From contig OZ023180.1 of the NCBI GenBank assembly GCA_963995505.1, positions 17,994,689 through 18,058,688 of the forward strand: a stretch of 64,000 nt of DNA, written 5' to 3'. Source of the stretch: Hypericum androsaemum (Eukaryota > Streptophyta > Magnoliopsida > Malpighiales > Hypericaceae). A program made the position numbers and the translations under genes. Each line of letters begins with the position of its first letter. Position 1 is the stretch's first letter. Under the pieces are notes generated by a model. It had not been told where the DNA came from and did no database searches. It worked only from the letters and a program-made list of their open reading frames with translations. Of the stretch, positions 35,011 to 46,361 are shown one piece after another.

Positions 35011-35691
35011 CCCGTATATTTCAGTGCGGTATGGGCTTCGGCAATCGTCCCCAAGATACAACGACTGTTTAGGATGTTTCCAAGAACGTTGCACACGTAT
35101 CTCGAAACTTTCGGGCGAACCCTTATATACCCAGAACTTTTGGACTCTTTTCTAAGTGAAGAACGGGGGGAGAGGAGAAGACAACAATGCTAGGAGGTGC
35201 ACTTGCTGCTGGGATGAGAATTCTGGCAGGGGGCAGCAGGCTGACTGGCTGCGCTCGTGGCCCTTCGGTGGCTTCTGGATCCTTCCAGGCGCGCCAGGCT
35301 GCGCTCGTGGCCCTTCGGTGGCTTCTGGATCCTTCCAGGCGCGCCCAGGCTAGCTCCTCATCGCTTCGGTAGCTGCGCAGTTGCCTCCGGACCCGGACAA
35401 AATACTTAAGGCTCCTCCAGACGATGCGCACGTGCGAAGTGCCAAGTGCGCCACAAAGCGCCCATTGCGACCAATGCGCCATGCGCACACGCACGTGCAG
35501 GAAGCTAGCGGTGAGTCAGCCTCTTAGGAAGTCAATCAAGTTGAGAGGCAAGGAGGGAAATTCCTTATAAACAAGGAAATCCTCCTTGCTCTATTCAATG
35601 TGGGATTGCAACCTTCCATCTCCCTTTTGGGCCTTTCCTTTGGGCCTTTTCATTATTGGGCTTGCATTGAATTTTCCATTCAAACCCAACA
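34925..35691 (-). repeat. 5' LTR of the Copia element (767 bp)
   Basis: TG...CA ends match the left LTR. A TATA-like box (complement of CCTTATATACCC, about 35131) gives a presumed start about 30 bases further. It has two copies of the 50-bp tandem unit against three or more in the other LTR. Confidence 0.92.
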
Positions 35692-35758
35692 ATAAGAAAC
35701 ACACATACATGTAAGAACATTAACAAGACGGCCGAATATGAATGACAATTCTGGGTCT

Positions 35759-36480
35759 GTTACATCAACAAATATTACAAAAAAAATTTAGATAAAGTAA
35801 ACCTAAACGAAAGCCAAAAAAGAGCCATGCGAACAAGACGATTGCACTAGGATAGATACCAAAATACATATTAGGTTTTACTAAAATCGACAAAGCCAAA
35901 TATCATGGACAAATTTTCTCACACAAACTTTCCATCCGACACTCAGGTCCTCGCCAAAGAAGAGAGAAGAATAACTAAATACACTAAATAAGTGCGATAA
36001 TACTTGTATTCAACTATCATTGAATTATTAGGAATGAGAGAATAACCTCTTTATATACAAGTCTTAGGCAACTAAAAAGTTACATTGGATATTACTAATC
36101 TCAATTGATTGGTGGAGAATAATCTAGTATAGCTACTTTTGAAAGATGTTATTTGATATTCCATCGCAGATTTGGGCCTCCGAAAAAAGAAGTATGTGAG
36201 ATTCTCTCCCACTTGATCTCACGACGCCCTTGTCGCCACCTCAAACTCGACAATCATATCCTTGAATGGCTATAACACGTCCTCTCGCTCCCAACTAACA
36301 TCGATATCTGGGTGTCCCCTCCATTGAACCAAGTACTCCTTGTAGCCAGGAACAGCACCTCTCCGATGATCACTCACTTGGCCTCAATTGACTCGACCTC
36401 TTTGTCGTAGTGCGAGTGAATGTTGGTTGGGATGCGCTGGGATTCTCCACGGCTCGAATCCTCATAGTTCGCTGATAGGG
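35759..36480 (-). pseudogene. Gypsy chromovirus 3' end: chromodomain and LTR remnant
   Basis: On the minus strand, about 36470-36200 encodes SYDKEVESIEAK-like sequence (visible as HYDKEVESIEAK) followed by a chromodomain, GYKEYLVQWRGHPDIDVSWE, with in-frame stops. A purine-rich tract (GTGGGAGAGAA) follows at about 36205. A segment with a TATA box (GTATATAAAGAGG, near 36050) then runs to a GTAACA end at 35759, as a 3' LTR would. The sequence is decayed. Confidence 0.55.
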
Positions 36481-37105
36481 GTTAATTTAGCTATAAAAAT
36501 ACATTTCCTAACGAATTGTAGAATTTTTTTCTCAAATAGGTAAAAAATATACATATTTTTTCTATATAGGCAAAAAGTTATACATATTCCCAAAATAGGT
36601 TGAAAATTTTTTTAATATTAAAAAAATTGATGAAGGCGCCTCGACTGCAACCGCTACAGGAAACCAAATTTTTAATAGTTGTCGAATACGGGCTGCCCGT
36701 AATAGTTGCCGAATACTATGCATTACAATAGTCTGTAATAGTTCCCTAGGAGACTAAATTGATCTCCAGCCACTTGTTTTTGTATGTCCAAAGTGGTGCA
36801 ATAGTTCTTTGTTCAAATATCGAGCTAATTAGCTATAACTAGCTGGCTCTTTTCAATTTTGAAATTTATCTCAATACTTTGATATGAATTTATCAAAATA
36901 TACTAATATATTTATTTGTAATAATCTGAAATAAATTATGTGATTAAAATCTAAAATAAATTACTTAGACGATAATAACAAAACAAGTGTATAATGTCGA
37001 ATATTATAGTAAGTGCATTTAAGGAACCATACATAGTAGTCTCAACTATTACAATAAAAGTGCATCATTCTTAAATAACAACAACATATAATAAGGCTAA
37101 ATTGT

Positions 37106-37989
37106 TCACGAAGTTGAACCATGTTTCTTGAACACTTTGATCATATTTTTATCAGTAACCATAAACAATTTGTTGTTCCAATCTGAGTCCACTTTTACCT
37201 AATAAGGAAGCACAAAAATTATTGAACAAGTATCCAAAACTATTTATTAAAAAAAAAGTATCCAAAACTATTGAGTTATAAAGGTTAATAATAAGATATT
37301 CTCACATTTTTAAGCAACAACACACATCCAGTGTCGATAGTACCGGTAGAGTCGTTTATGCTACCAGAAATACTGCCGGTGAGATCTTTGAAAATATAAA
37401 AGGTTAAGTAATTTTCATAACACAAAATAATTAAACATTATTATATGTTATTTTAATTTTACCTGAAATGTGACAAAATATACTACTATCAAATATTATA
37501 GATAAACTCAATTTGAAGTATAATTGTAAAACTATTACCTGCGAAACTGTAGTACCACTAGGGGTATTTTTAAACTTTTCAATACTTGTCCCAATAAATC
37601 TGTCTCCAATCATCATCCCTGTAAAAACAAATTTAAAATTTGATACAAATATTAGGTGATTGAAGTTAGAAACACGGAATACCTTCAGCCCTAACAAAGT
37701 CAATGGCTGTCCACCACGGATCTCTTTCAAAAAAGTTGTCGTGACACTTACTTTTGATAGGTTTTTGAGCAGGGACTTCTAATCTATTGTTAGATGGCCT
37801 CGTTAATCGTTTAAAAATATCACCATATTTTGAGTCATATAGCGTCTTCATATTGGTTTGAGGCCGCTCAGGATATGATGCTGGAGGAGTTTGTTGCTGG
37901 GATTCTTTGTCAGTATCCCAATTTTCAGCAAGCCATTTTTTAGTTTCTTCGTCATCTTGCGAGATTGGCTCTTTCCCACTCCTCCTCAT
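37106..37989 (-). pseudogene. MULE accessory ORF with HROB/DUF4539-like OB fold
   Basis: The first exon starts at the ATG at 37989 and encodes a polar protein ending TAIDFVRAEG, with a donor at about 37682. Further likely exons are about 37545-37625 (MMIGDRFIGTSIEKF), about 37312-37386 (DLTGSISGSINDSTG, then GCVLLLKNV) and 37106-37198 (LFMVTDKNMIKVF to a stop). The last two recall the OB-fold core of HROB (DUF4539), where a DPTG..G.IH strand is followed by GAVLLLK and a YLNIT..NVVKVF strand. HROB works with MCM8-MCM9 in homologous recombination. The splice phase between the second and third exons does not fit as read, so decay or wrong boundaries are possible. No function in transposition is established. 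Confidence 0.45.
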
Positions 37990-38239
37990 TGTATTACACC
38001 TGAAAAATTACGACAATACATGTAGAGAATTTGTAATATGTGTGAAGAAAACGTAGAGAATTTGTAAAATGTGTGAAGAAAACATGATTGTGTGGGTGGT
38101 ATATATAGAGGATTTAGATTTTTGGATAGTGTTATCCGAAAATAATAAAATTACTTGATTTTAATCTAACAATAGTCTAAAATAATACAAACAACGTACA
38201 TTGTCAGATTACATGATAATAAAAAGAAAAATATAATTC

Positions 38240-40781
38240 CTAATTAAATGGATGTCCGTAACAGCTTCCCGTGTGACACTTTCTTGGGTTTACTTGTCGA
38301 CGAGGATTTCGGCGATTCTCTGAAGGACGTTCCTGAGACTCGTCAGCCTGGTATGGAATCGGGTGTCTATTAAATTGTTGGACACGTGGGGGATGATTTT
38401 GCATATGCATTGATGAATTTATCGAATATGGTTCTCCAAAAGCAGGTAAGTACACGTTTTGAGGCGTCGTCATTGGAGGAACACCAAATTGATTAGCATA
38501 AGCCTATGGTGGATCCGACGAAGTGAATGTCTGAGGTGTACTCAACATTTGCACAAAGCCTATAGTAGATGATGATTGCACATAAGTGACTGATATTGTG
38601 AAGGTGCATCATTTTGATGATATTGTGAGGTAGATGACTCCCCATGGTAAGTAGATTGTGGTGATCTAGAGTCATCTCTTCTAATATAAGGTTGGTAGTC
38701 TTCCCACAAAGGGCCTGTAGGTAATGTGGTGCACGGGATCGAGCTAGGTAATGTAACAGTACTCTTCTCCGTGCGAACCATCCTACGCCCCCCTTGATTA
38801 GGTAGCCCAAGCTCTCTTAAGTTGATTCCATATTCATTTCCGTATTCAGCTTCATGTTGTATATGCTCCTCAATCGATAAATCACGATAACGGTCACTTG
38901 CACCAAATGTCTGAAGTATTGTTGATGCCACTGAAAATATCTCACGACTAATGGGAGATACATTTGGGAGATGATGAAGTCGGATATATTCGACAGCATC
39001 AATCTACAAATGTAATATGAATAATAAACTTTTGACATCAAACCAGTAAGAAATATCATAAAGTTAAGAGCACATAGTTATGAAAATTACCCCTCTAATA
39101 CGAGCTGCTCCATGTACCGTTAGAAATCGAATTGTCCTTGATCGATACCACTCGAGATAATGGGAATGGTACACAAATGGTCATATCATAGGTTGTCTGG
39201 AAACAACAAAGGAATATCGACGATTCCATGCATCAACATGACTAGCAAATCGTTCACTCCAATTAATATCTATTTTGCCTCGTACTGTAACCGTGTGAAG
39301 TTTATTTTGCTCAATTATGTCAACTGAATTCCTCGCTGGAATTTTCTGAGATAATCCAAATTATCGCTTTACTCGATTTGGGTAGTGCCATTCAATAATA
39401 TTGTGACATATCATTGGCACCCGAACTCTCCATATATCTTTACCAGACACAAGACCTTTATATGGCTCCCAAATGATCTGAGTCATGAAATTATTTTGTC
39501 AGGTATCTAAGATAACTTGGAAATAAAATAAATGTTAAAACTATCATAATAATCTTACTTGATCTGATGTGAGCAAGTCAAGATGGCGACTAAATGACCG
39601 TAATGACTTCTCAGACCTTCGTCTTTTACAATTCAACCAACTATATTCAACGTAAGAAAATCTCCATTGGTAAACACATAATACCAAGTAAATACTATAT
39701 TATAGGCTTTTATAATACCTGAATCCAATTGAAAATCCTGGTGACTGGGGTTGCCTATTCGATCGGCTAATTGAAAGGCGCTTGAATGATCAAAAATCCA
39801 TTAGTGGCAAAAATCCAGCGAGTTCTGTGCAATTTATGTCTAATGTTGCATGGCAGAGTTGTCTGTAAAGCCACGCCAAACAAGCCTAGCCCCAACTGTA
39901 AGAGAAAACTTGTGTTATGTCAGTTAGAAATGGCATGTATCGCATATGGACGCGACTACCAGACTTGTCTGCCAAAACATGTGCACCAATGAGCTATAGC
40001 AATGTTGCCCGCACGTATCGCTGAACTGATATATCGTCGGCATCAGATGCAAGGTCAGATAATGGAAAATGTGTTGATAACCAAATCAAGTTCAAGCGAT
40101 TTTCAACCATGCTCCCTTCCCAATCATTAGGATCTAACCCTAAGTACTGGATACACTAATTTTTGTAGTCTGAAAAATATGATGGTCCAGTAATTGGTAA
40201 TCCATCAACTAGCAGCCCAGTTAAAACCTGCATGCAACACTATACATTACAATATTGTCCATGACTAAATGATAACAAAATACATAGTTTTGGTTTAATG
40301 TATGTACTACCTCAACATCCTCTAGAGTAATTGTCATTTCACCTTCAGCTAAATAAAAAGTTTGTGTCTCGGGCCGCCATCTCTCTGTCAGTGCAGTAAT
40401 AAATGCTTGGTCAATCCTGTGATAAACTAACTTCCAAACCCACCAAAAACCAGTCATTCTCATATATTCATTGAAACGTTCATTTTCGCATTCCATATCC
40501 GTAAGACACATATGTGAATGCCTAATCCTTAAAAGATTTCCCATGCTAGATTTTGTTACAGCATGTCCTGACTCCATTTCCACCTGTGGCATGAATGAAT
40601 ATAAGTCGCTCACAATGATCTCTTAATTTTATAAATCAAAGTGTCATTTAGTGAATTACAAATAAATTTGTACCTCATACTTCCAAATCTCCATAGCTCT
40701 ATGAATATCATTCAACTGTAATAAGTCATCATATTGCGGCATTGGCAAGGATATTAACTCGTGAGGCCTTGGTTCTGACAT
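38240..40781 (-). pseudogene. Plant mobile domain (PMD) protein of the MULE, decayed
   Basis: Exon 1 (40674-40781, MSEPRPHELISLPMPQYDDL) splices in phase to exon 2 (about 40312-40583). Exon 2 has the PMD core: FNEYMRMTGFWWVWKL, DQAFITALTERWRPETQTF and GEMTITLEDV. Later exons continue it (VLTGLLVDGLPITG near 40220; a WYRSRTIRFLTVHG-like part near 39150) but contain several TAG stops. The tail (38931-38240) ends in an Arg/Pro-rich segment, RRNPRRQVNPRKC. PMD proteins include host MAIN/MAIL1 silencing factors and many transposon-borne copies. Here the gene is inside the MULE and on the same strand as the transposase. Stops at several sites indicate a dead copy. Confidence 0.75.
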
Positions 40782-40903
40782 AATTGCTACAACATATATC
40801 ATAATTTGAATGAGAGTCGAATTTAAATGGAGAGTGGTCAACAAAGTTCATGCCTCAAACCACAATTTTTTTAATGAAAGATGACAATTGTTGACATATA
40901 ATA

Positions 40904-43438
40904 TCAAAAGTTACAATTACGTCGATCATAACCTATTTGACAACACCTAGCACAACGACGAATCTTGGTCACATTTCTATCCATTTCATTTTGACGTCTT
41001 TTGCGAGGTGCACCTCTTGTTCTTCTTGTCGTTGGATCTGCAATTATTGTACGCCCTTCTGGTTCTTCAACAGTTGGCCAGTAATCTTGATGTCCTAGTG
41101 GAACAAATGTAGCAGCATATATTTGTTCATTAACATCGATCTTATATATAGGATCAATGTAACTTGAAACTTCAATATGTCCATTCATCATTCCTGCGAG
41201 AGCATGGGAACATTGAATTTTATAACTCTGAAACTTCCCACATGTGCATGACCTATCAACCATACTAATAACATGTGTGTTTCCGCCATTGCGTCGCCTC
41301 TCAGAATTACGTCCAGTCCGCACTTCAAACAACCAAGGCCGGTGATTAAATGTACTGACATGATGATGGGCAGCACTTTTCTTCCACTGACTAAGTATTT
41401 TAGCACACTTGTCTGTCCGCTGTTTTCCGGCTAGTTGTAGTGCAGCGTAGGTCTCTCGTCGATCGTTGAAATATTTGGTAAGGGTATAAAATGTGTGCTC
41501 TACAAGGGACCTTACAGGCATATGTCGTGCTTGAAGAAAGACAGCATTGACACATTCAGACACATTTTGGTTGCTGTGACCCCACCTTCTCCCCTCGTCA
41601 TGAGACATTGCCCATTTTTTGGTGTCAGGAACATGAGTATCTAGCCAAATCTTAGCCTCAGAACTCATCTCCTCAATCATATTCATGTAATTATCAAATT
41701 TTCTAACTTGGCAAGTCCCTCCTGAGAAGCATTTAAAGTATGTTATTCAACAATCATCCACATAGACACTTAAAAATGACAAATTTTGAATAAATACCTG
41801 CTTTCTCAAGTAATTTCTTCATAGCAGTATTATTCATTTTATCATTGAAGTTGCTGCAGACATGTCGTAGGCAATATCGATGATGACAATGGCTTTCATC
41901 CCACCCCAAATGCGGATCATTCATTGTAGCAAGAATACCACCATGTCGATCAGATATAACGCAAAAGTGATCTCTTAGTTTTGTCACATGGTACGCAAAT
42001 TTGCCATAAACCAACTCCAACTTTCTCGATTTTCACTCTCCACAAGTGCAAAAGCCACTGGCAAAACCTTGTGATCGCCATCAACAATAGTTGCAATCAG
42101 TAATGTATGCTGATATTTTCCATACAAAAATGTGCCATCGATTGCTATCACAGGTTTGACTTTATCCATAGCCTCTATGCATGGTTTATAGGACCAGAAC
42201 ACTCTTCTGAGTATCTTCTCATATCGCCGAACTGGATCACCATCCCGATTAGCATAGACAAAGTCCCACTCAACTATTGATCCAGGATTATAATCACATA
42301 TTGCTTCCATCCATGTCGGTAACTCATTATATAATTCATCCCAATCACCCCAAATCTGTGCAATTGCCTTCTGCTTTCCAAGCCAACATTTCTTGTACGA
42401 TGGCTCCACCCCCAACCATGTATGCATTTCAACCATGATTTCCTTCACCCTCTTTAAAGGATTTATGTTTATCTCCTCTAAAATGCAATGGGCAATATAA
42501 TTGGAGTCTAGTTGTTTGTGATCCAAGTTAATGTGCGTAATGGTGCAAGTGTGAGGTCCTGGATATTTTGTGATAACAAATCGACCTCCATTTTTTGCAC
42601 TTGCGATTGCTCTAAACCTCCACTAACAACCAGAACTAGCATTTGCACAAATTATATCAAAGAGTCTTGACTTTGACTCCATCACTCGATGTTCCATTCT
42701 ATTTTTGATTTGATACTCCTTCACAACCTTCATGACATGATGTTTATTAGGAAACATCTGCCCTAGGAAAAACTCATTGCTCACATCCCATGGATTACTA
42801 GCTATATCGTCAATCGTTGTGTCTGCTGAGATATTACTGTCAACCATTTGGGACAATGCATGTGCCCGTGGAATAGAATTTATCATACTCAAAGGGTTAC
42901 TAATTGATGCAGAGATGGGGACAGCGTCAACAGCTTCACTCTCGACTATTGTATTATCACCATCACTAAGATCATCGCTACCAACAAGAGACTTACCATC
43001 ATTGTCCTCTTCAGAGTCGTCATCATCGCCCTCAATAAATCTATAGGATTCGTCATCATCATCATCAAAAGTCATATTTGTTGACATCCTTTCCCCAAAC
43101 TGATTCTGTCTAGAGGGGATAACCTGAATATATAATTCGATTACATGGTCACCTAGCAACGACCAACAATATGACAACATATTATTGACGTCGTTATCAT
43201 TGCTAATGACCATTAAGTTGAACATTATCAAGTTATTCACCCATGTAAGACGTCGAAACCATAAGTTTACAATCCTACACGGATCTCCCAAAGAAAGTTG
43301 AACGCTGATTGCTCCAACTAGGATGGCATGGTTACAGCCGTGGTGAATCACCACATTACATAATTGACCTCCTTTATATTCTACTACAAACAGAGAACTT
43401 GTAATTTTTTCGTTATATCTCACAGCAAAGCTTGTCAT
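40904..43438 (-). pseudogene. MuDR-type MULE transposase, interrupted
   Basis: The N-terminal part (43438-42623) carries an acidic Asp-rich stretch and the MuDR DNA-binding region (FPNKHHVMKVVKEYQIKN). The frame meets a single in-frame TAG at 42623-42625 and continues unchanged (WRFRAIASAKNGGRF). The catalytic domain follows: VIAIDGTFLYGKY with the first Asp, and VISDRHGGILATMND with the second. A one-base loss near 41990 shifts the frame between them. An intron (about 41801-41723) leads to the last exon. That exon has the SWIM zinc finger CTCGKFQSYKIQCSHAL and ends at 40904 with a basic segment and a CCHC-like knuckle. With the stop and shift ignored, the length and domain order are those of a full transposase. 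As it stands it is inactive. Confidence 0.9.
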
Positions 43439-44714
43439 CTTTCAATAAAAATAAATAAATTATTTAGAAGCTAATCAAAAATAAATTTCAAAATAGGGAC
43501 CAAAAAATAAATTATTTAGACGATAATTACAAATAAATTACTTTCCGCTGCAATCAATTTTAATTTTCTTGCAAAAAATTACTTTCCAGCAAGTACAATT
43601 TAAATATAATTTTAGCAAGTATAATTTAACTTTAGATTAATCAACTATAAAAATTTAGAAAAATAAAATAAATCTAAAAAATAATAGCTTCGACTACTCG
43701 ACTAAGTACTGTCATTTCAAAAAATAATAATTTCGACTATTCGATTAAGTACTGCCATTTCAAAAAATAATAGCTTCCACTAAGTACACAACTCACATAA
43801 GGTTCATTGGTAGACGTGCAAGCATAAATAATTTATACATGGAAGGATAAAATAATAGCTAGGACTTTTGATTAATAATTTATGCCTAGTTCGTTGGTAA
43901 TAAATCATAAATTAAATACATGCAATCATAAATAAGTAGACGTCAAACCTAAAAGCATACAAAACGTACCTCGTACATTTTTTAGAACAATTATATTATA
44001 TTAAATTCATAATTAAAATTAACCTCAAAAGCTTTTTATAGTCTAAAATCTCCGGATCTAACAAATCACCATAGATTTAATCTGCACATAATACTAAAAA
44101 TTATTAGACAATAGATAATGAATATTAATCTCCAATAATTTTGAAAGTAAATAATATGGTGCAGAATCAAATTTTCATACCTGATAATATAATTAAGTAA
44201 TTTTTGGAATTGTATAAATGCATAACCAATTAATCATTAGGGACTAATTTCCGAAATTAAATAATCTAATTATATAATTTTCATAATATAATTACAGAAA
44301 TATTAAAAACTAACATACAAAATATTTAGAATTAAAAAATATATTTAATGTTAAACCAATTTAATTTTAACAAAAAAAATTATTACCTTCCTTAATAACA
44401 CAGCTTCTCTCTCTCTTTTACTTTGGCGTACAATTTTGTGTGAAACTGTAAAGTTATGAACTCAATTTATAGTGTCAAAATGAACAGAAAAGTATTAAAA
44501 GTACTTACTATTTGGTCAAAAAAGTAATAAAGCATTGCATGTGGTTGTTCGACAGCAATGAAGGATGGAGCCCTGCATGGGGTTCAAATTCAGTGGGAAC
44601 ATGGGTAATCCCCACTGAAGGGACAGGGGCAATATTGAAAATACAATAATTAAAATAATTAAAAAATATATCAGCAAAATAATACAAATTATGGAAATAC
44701 AAGTATGGAAATAT

Positions 44715-45005
44715 TAGTTTTCATTTTCTCGGATATTGGTTTCATTCTACTATGATATTGGTTTCATTCTACTATGATATTGGTTTCCATCTTCTATGTT
44801 ATTGGTTTCATTCTACTATGATATTAGTTTCCATCTTCTCGGATATTGGTTTCATTCTTCTATGATATTGGTTTCATTCCACCGTGATATTGGTTTTCAT
44901 CTTCTCCAATATTGGTATCCCATTATAAGCGAAAATGTATACCATTTGAATGTATTGGTTTCATTCTTCTCGAATATTGGTATCATCGTTCTAGGATATT
45001 GGTAC
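44715..45005. repeat. 22-bp minisatellite
   Basis: About thirteen copies of a unit resembling GATATTGGTTTCATTCTACT, alternating with GGTTTCCATCTTCTCGGATA-type variants. Confidence 0.9.
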
Positions 45006-45130
45006 CACGACGTTCCCTCCCTCTAGGTCAACAACCTCCATCAAACTCCACGCCGCCGCCTCAGATCCACCTTACGCCCTCACCTTCCACAACGGCGCCG
45101 GGACCCCCGCTTGCCGCCGGCTCGATAGAG

Positions 45131-45389
45131 GTCGACTCGGTGACGGAGGCAGAGCTGAAGGAGAACGGGTTCCGGAGCACGCAGAGGACGAAGCTGGCCT
45201 GCATGATAGGGCCCGGCACGTGCGGCGACGAGCAGCTCGACCCATGTCGCCGTTGGGGGGATGAACATCGCGAGGATCAATATGTGCCACGGCACCCGCG
45301 ACCGGCATCGACGCGTCATCGAGTGCGACCGCCGCCTCAACGACGACAAGGGCTACGCCGTCGCCATCATGATGGACACCGAGGGCAGT
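45131..45389 (+). pseudogene. Captured fragment of a plastid-type pyruvate kinase
   Basis: The plus strand reads [20 protein letters not shown] and [12 protein letters not shown], then in another frame [20 protein letters not shown] and [13 protein letters not shown]. This is the N-terminal part of the pyruvate kinase barrel: the RRTKIVCTIGP-type strand, the GMN(V/I)AR..CHGT motif and the MMDTEG strand. The ENGFRST context and MCHGTR wording resemble the plastid alpha subunit. A frame change near 45240 breaks it, and it stops abruptly at a poly-purine tract. It therefore cannot make an enzyme. It is far more GC-rich than the surrounding element. Confidence 0.85.
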
Positions 45390-45972
45390 GGCGGGAGGGA
45401 GGGGGGAGGGGGGCAGAGCTGCGGGGAAGGAAGGAGGGGGGGGGGGGGGTGGGGGGTAGCGGCGGGGAAGAAGGAGGGGGGTTATATTTTTTTTGTGGGA
45501 TTATATACAAAAAAGGTAGAACCCTAATGAGTATGTTTGGATAAAAACTCGAAAATACCCTCAACAGATTCTGACCATCAGATCTGTAAAAAAAGAATTT
45601 GACCAAATCTAAAGGCCCATATTTAGTCCATACCATGGGGATGATTTTTATGTAGTCCCCCCTGAATCCAATCCCCCCTGCATATGGTTGTTCGACACCA
45701 ATAAAGGATGGATCCCTGCATGTGTCTTAATGCATGCTATTTGTCTGAGATAAACTATTCCAGTTAAAAATATATTGTCCATTTTGATTTTTTTTCACTC
45801 TAAAAAAAAATTCTGATTTCAATGGAGGCACCATTTCTTTAGGACACCTTCTTCAAAGTTTTTTAATATTAAAAAATATTTTAACCTATTTTGGGAATAT
45901 GTATAACTTTTTGTCTATATAGAAAAAATATATATATTTTTTACCTATTTGTGAAAAAATCCCCAAATTGTA

Positions 45973-46352
45973 TAGTGGTAAAAGTTGGGACCGTACTTAG
46001 GAATCAGCAATGAAATCTGAACTAAAGTGGTTCATGGCGAAAATGATGATTATGGTACAAATATATTATACTAAAATAAATAAAATAGAAAGTAAATACA
46101 CTAAAACCTCTCTAAAGTGGTATTATTGGGATCGGAAAAAAAATCACTTTAGAGAGGTTATTAAATAAGAGAGGTTTATATTTTTTTCCTCCAAAAATAT
46201 TAAAATTGAGTTTTTGAGAAAAATACGTAAATATCAAAAATTACTTCATCTATATTCGAGTCACCTAAAATCTCGCCTTGTAACGTTATTCAAATGCCAC
46301 ACTCGACTGAGATATTATTTTACAACAAGTCATTGATCACAAGGGCTATTTA
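45973..46352. other. AT-rich DNA between elements
   Basis: No gene is seen. The stretch from about 46097 is the left end of the TIR element that surrounds the nested MULEs. Confidence 0.5.
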
Positions 46353-46361
46353 AAAAATAAT

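Larger units (their letters stand above)
29506..35691 (-). mobile_element. Ty1/Copia LTR retrotransposon, degenerate
   Basis: The element starts TGTTGTTTCGG and ends AACCCAACA, flanked by an exact 5-bp repeat ATAAG (29501-29505 and 35692-35696). Gag and pol lie on the minus strand in the Copia order gag, protease, integrase, RT, RNase H. A polypurine tract (complement of CCCCCACATG) abuts the left, 3' LTR. Frameshifts between gag-protease and pol, and again before RNase H, make it non-functional as read. The leader between the 5' LTR and the gag ATG is only 28 bp and has no initiator-Met primer-binding site. Confidence 0.95.
44579..45678. mobile_element. Nested TIR element carrying a captured host exon
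   Basis: The left end GGGGTTCAAATTCAGTGGG and right end (complement GGGGGGATTGGATTCAGGGG) are inverted, and further matches include a GGG.A.TA..ATCCCC block. TGCAT occurs directly outside both ends (44574-44578 and 45679-45683), within longer 43-bp direct repeats. Inside are a 22-bp minisatellite and a fragment of a pyruvate kinase gene. The superfamily is unresolved. It lies inside the large MULE. Confidence 0.6.
36521..45963 (-). mobile_element. Large Mutator-like element with transposase and two accessory ORFs
   Basis: The inverted arms are about 120 bp. The left arm (36521-36640) and right arm (45850-45963) share AAATAGGTAAAAAATATA, GTTATACATATTCCCAAAAT and TTTTTTAATATTAAAAAA blocks. The flanks CGAATTGTA (36512-36520) and CAAATTGTA (45964-45972) match at eight of nine bases, a 9-bp target duplication. 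Inside, all on the minus strand, are a MuDR-type transposase, a plant-mobile-domain ORF and an OB-fold-like ORF. The region 43440-44530 is AT-rich and non-coding. All three ORFs show damage or uncertain joins, so the copy is probably inactive. Confidence 0.85.

Noticed and set aside
44912..45544. A 210-codon frame over the pyruvate kinase fragment
   Set aside because: It changes frame midway through the homology and continues into poly-G; it is a fragment, not a gene.
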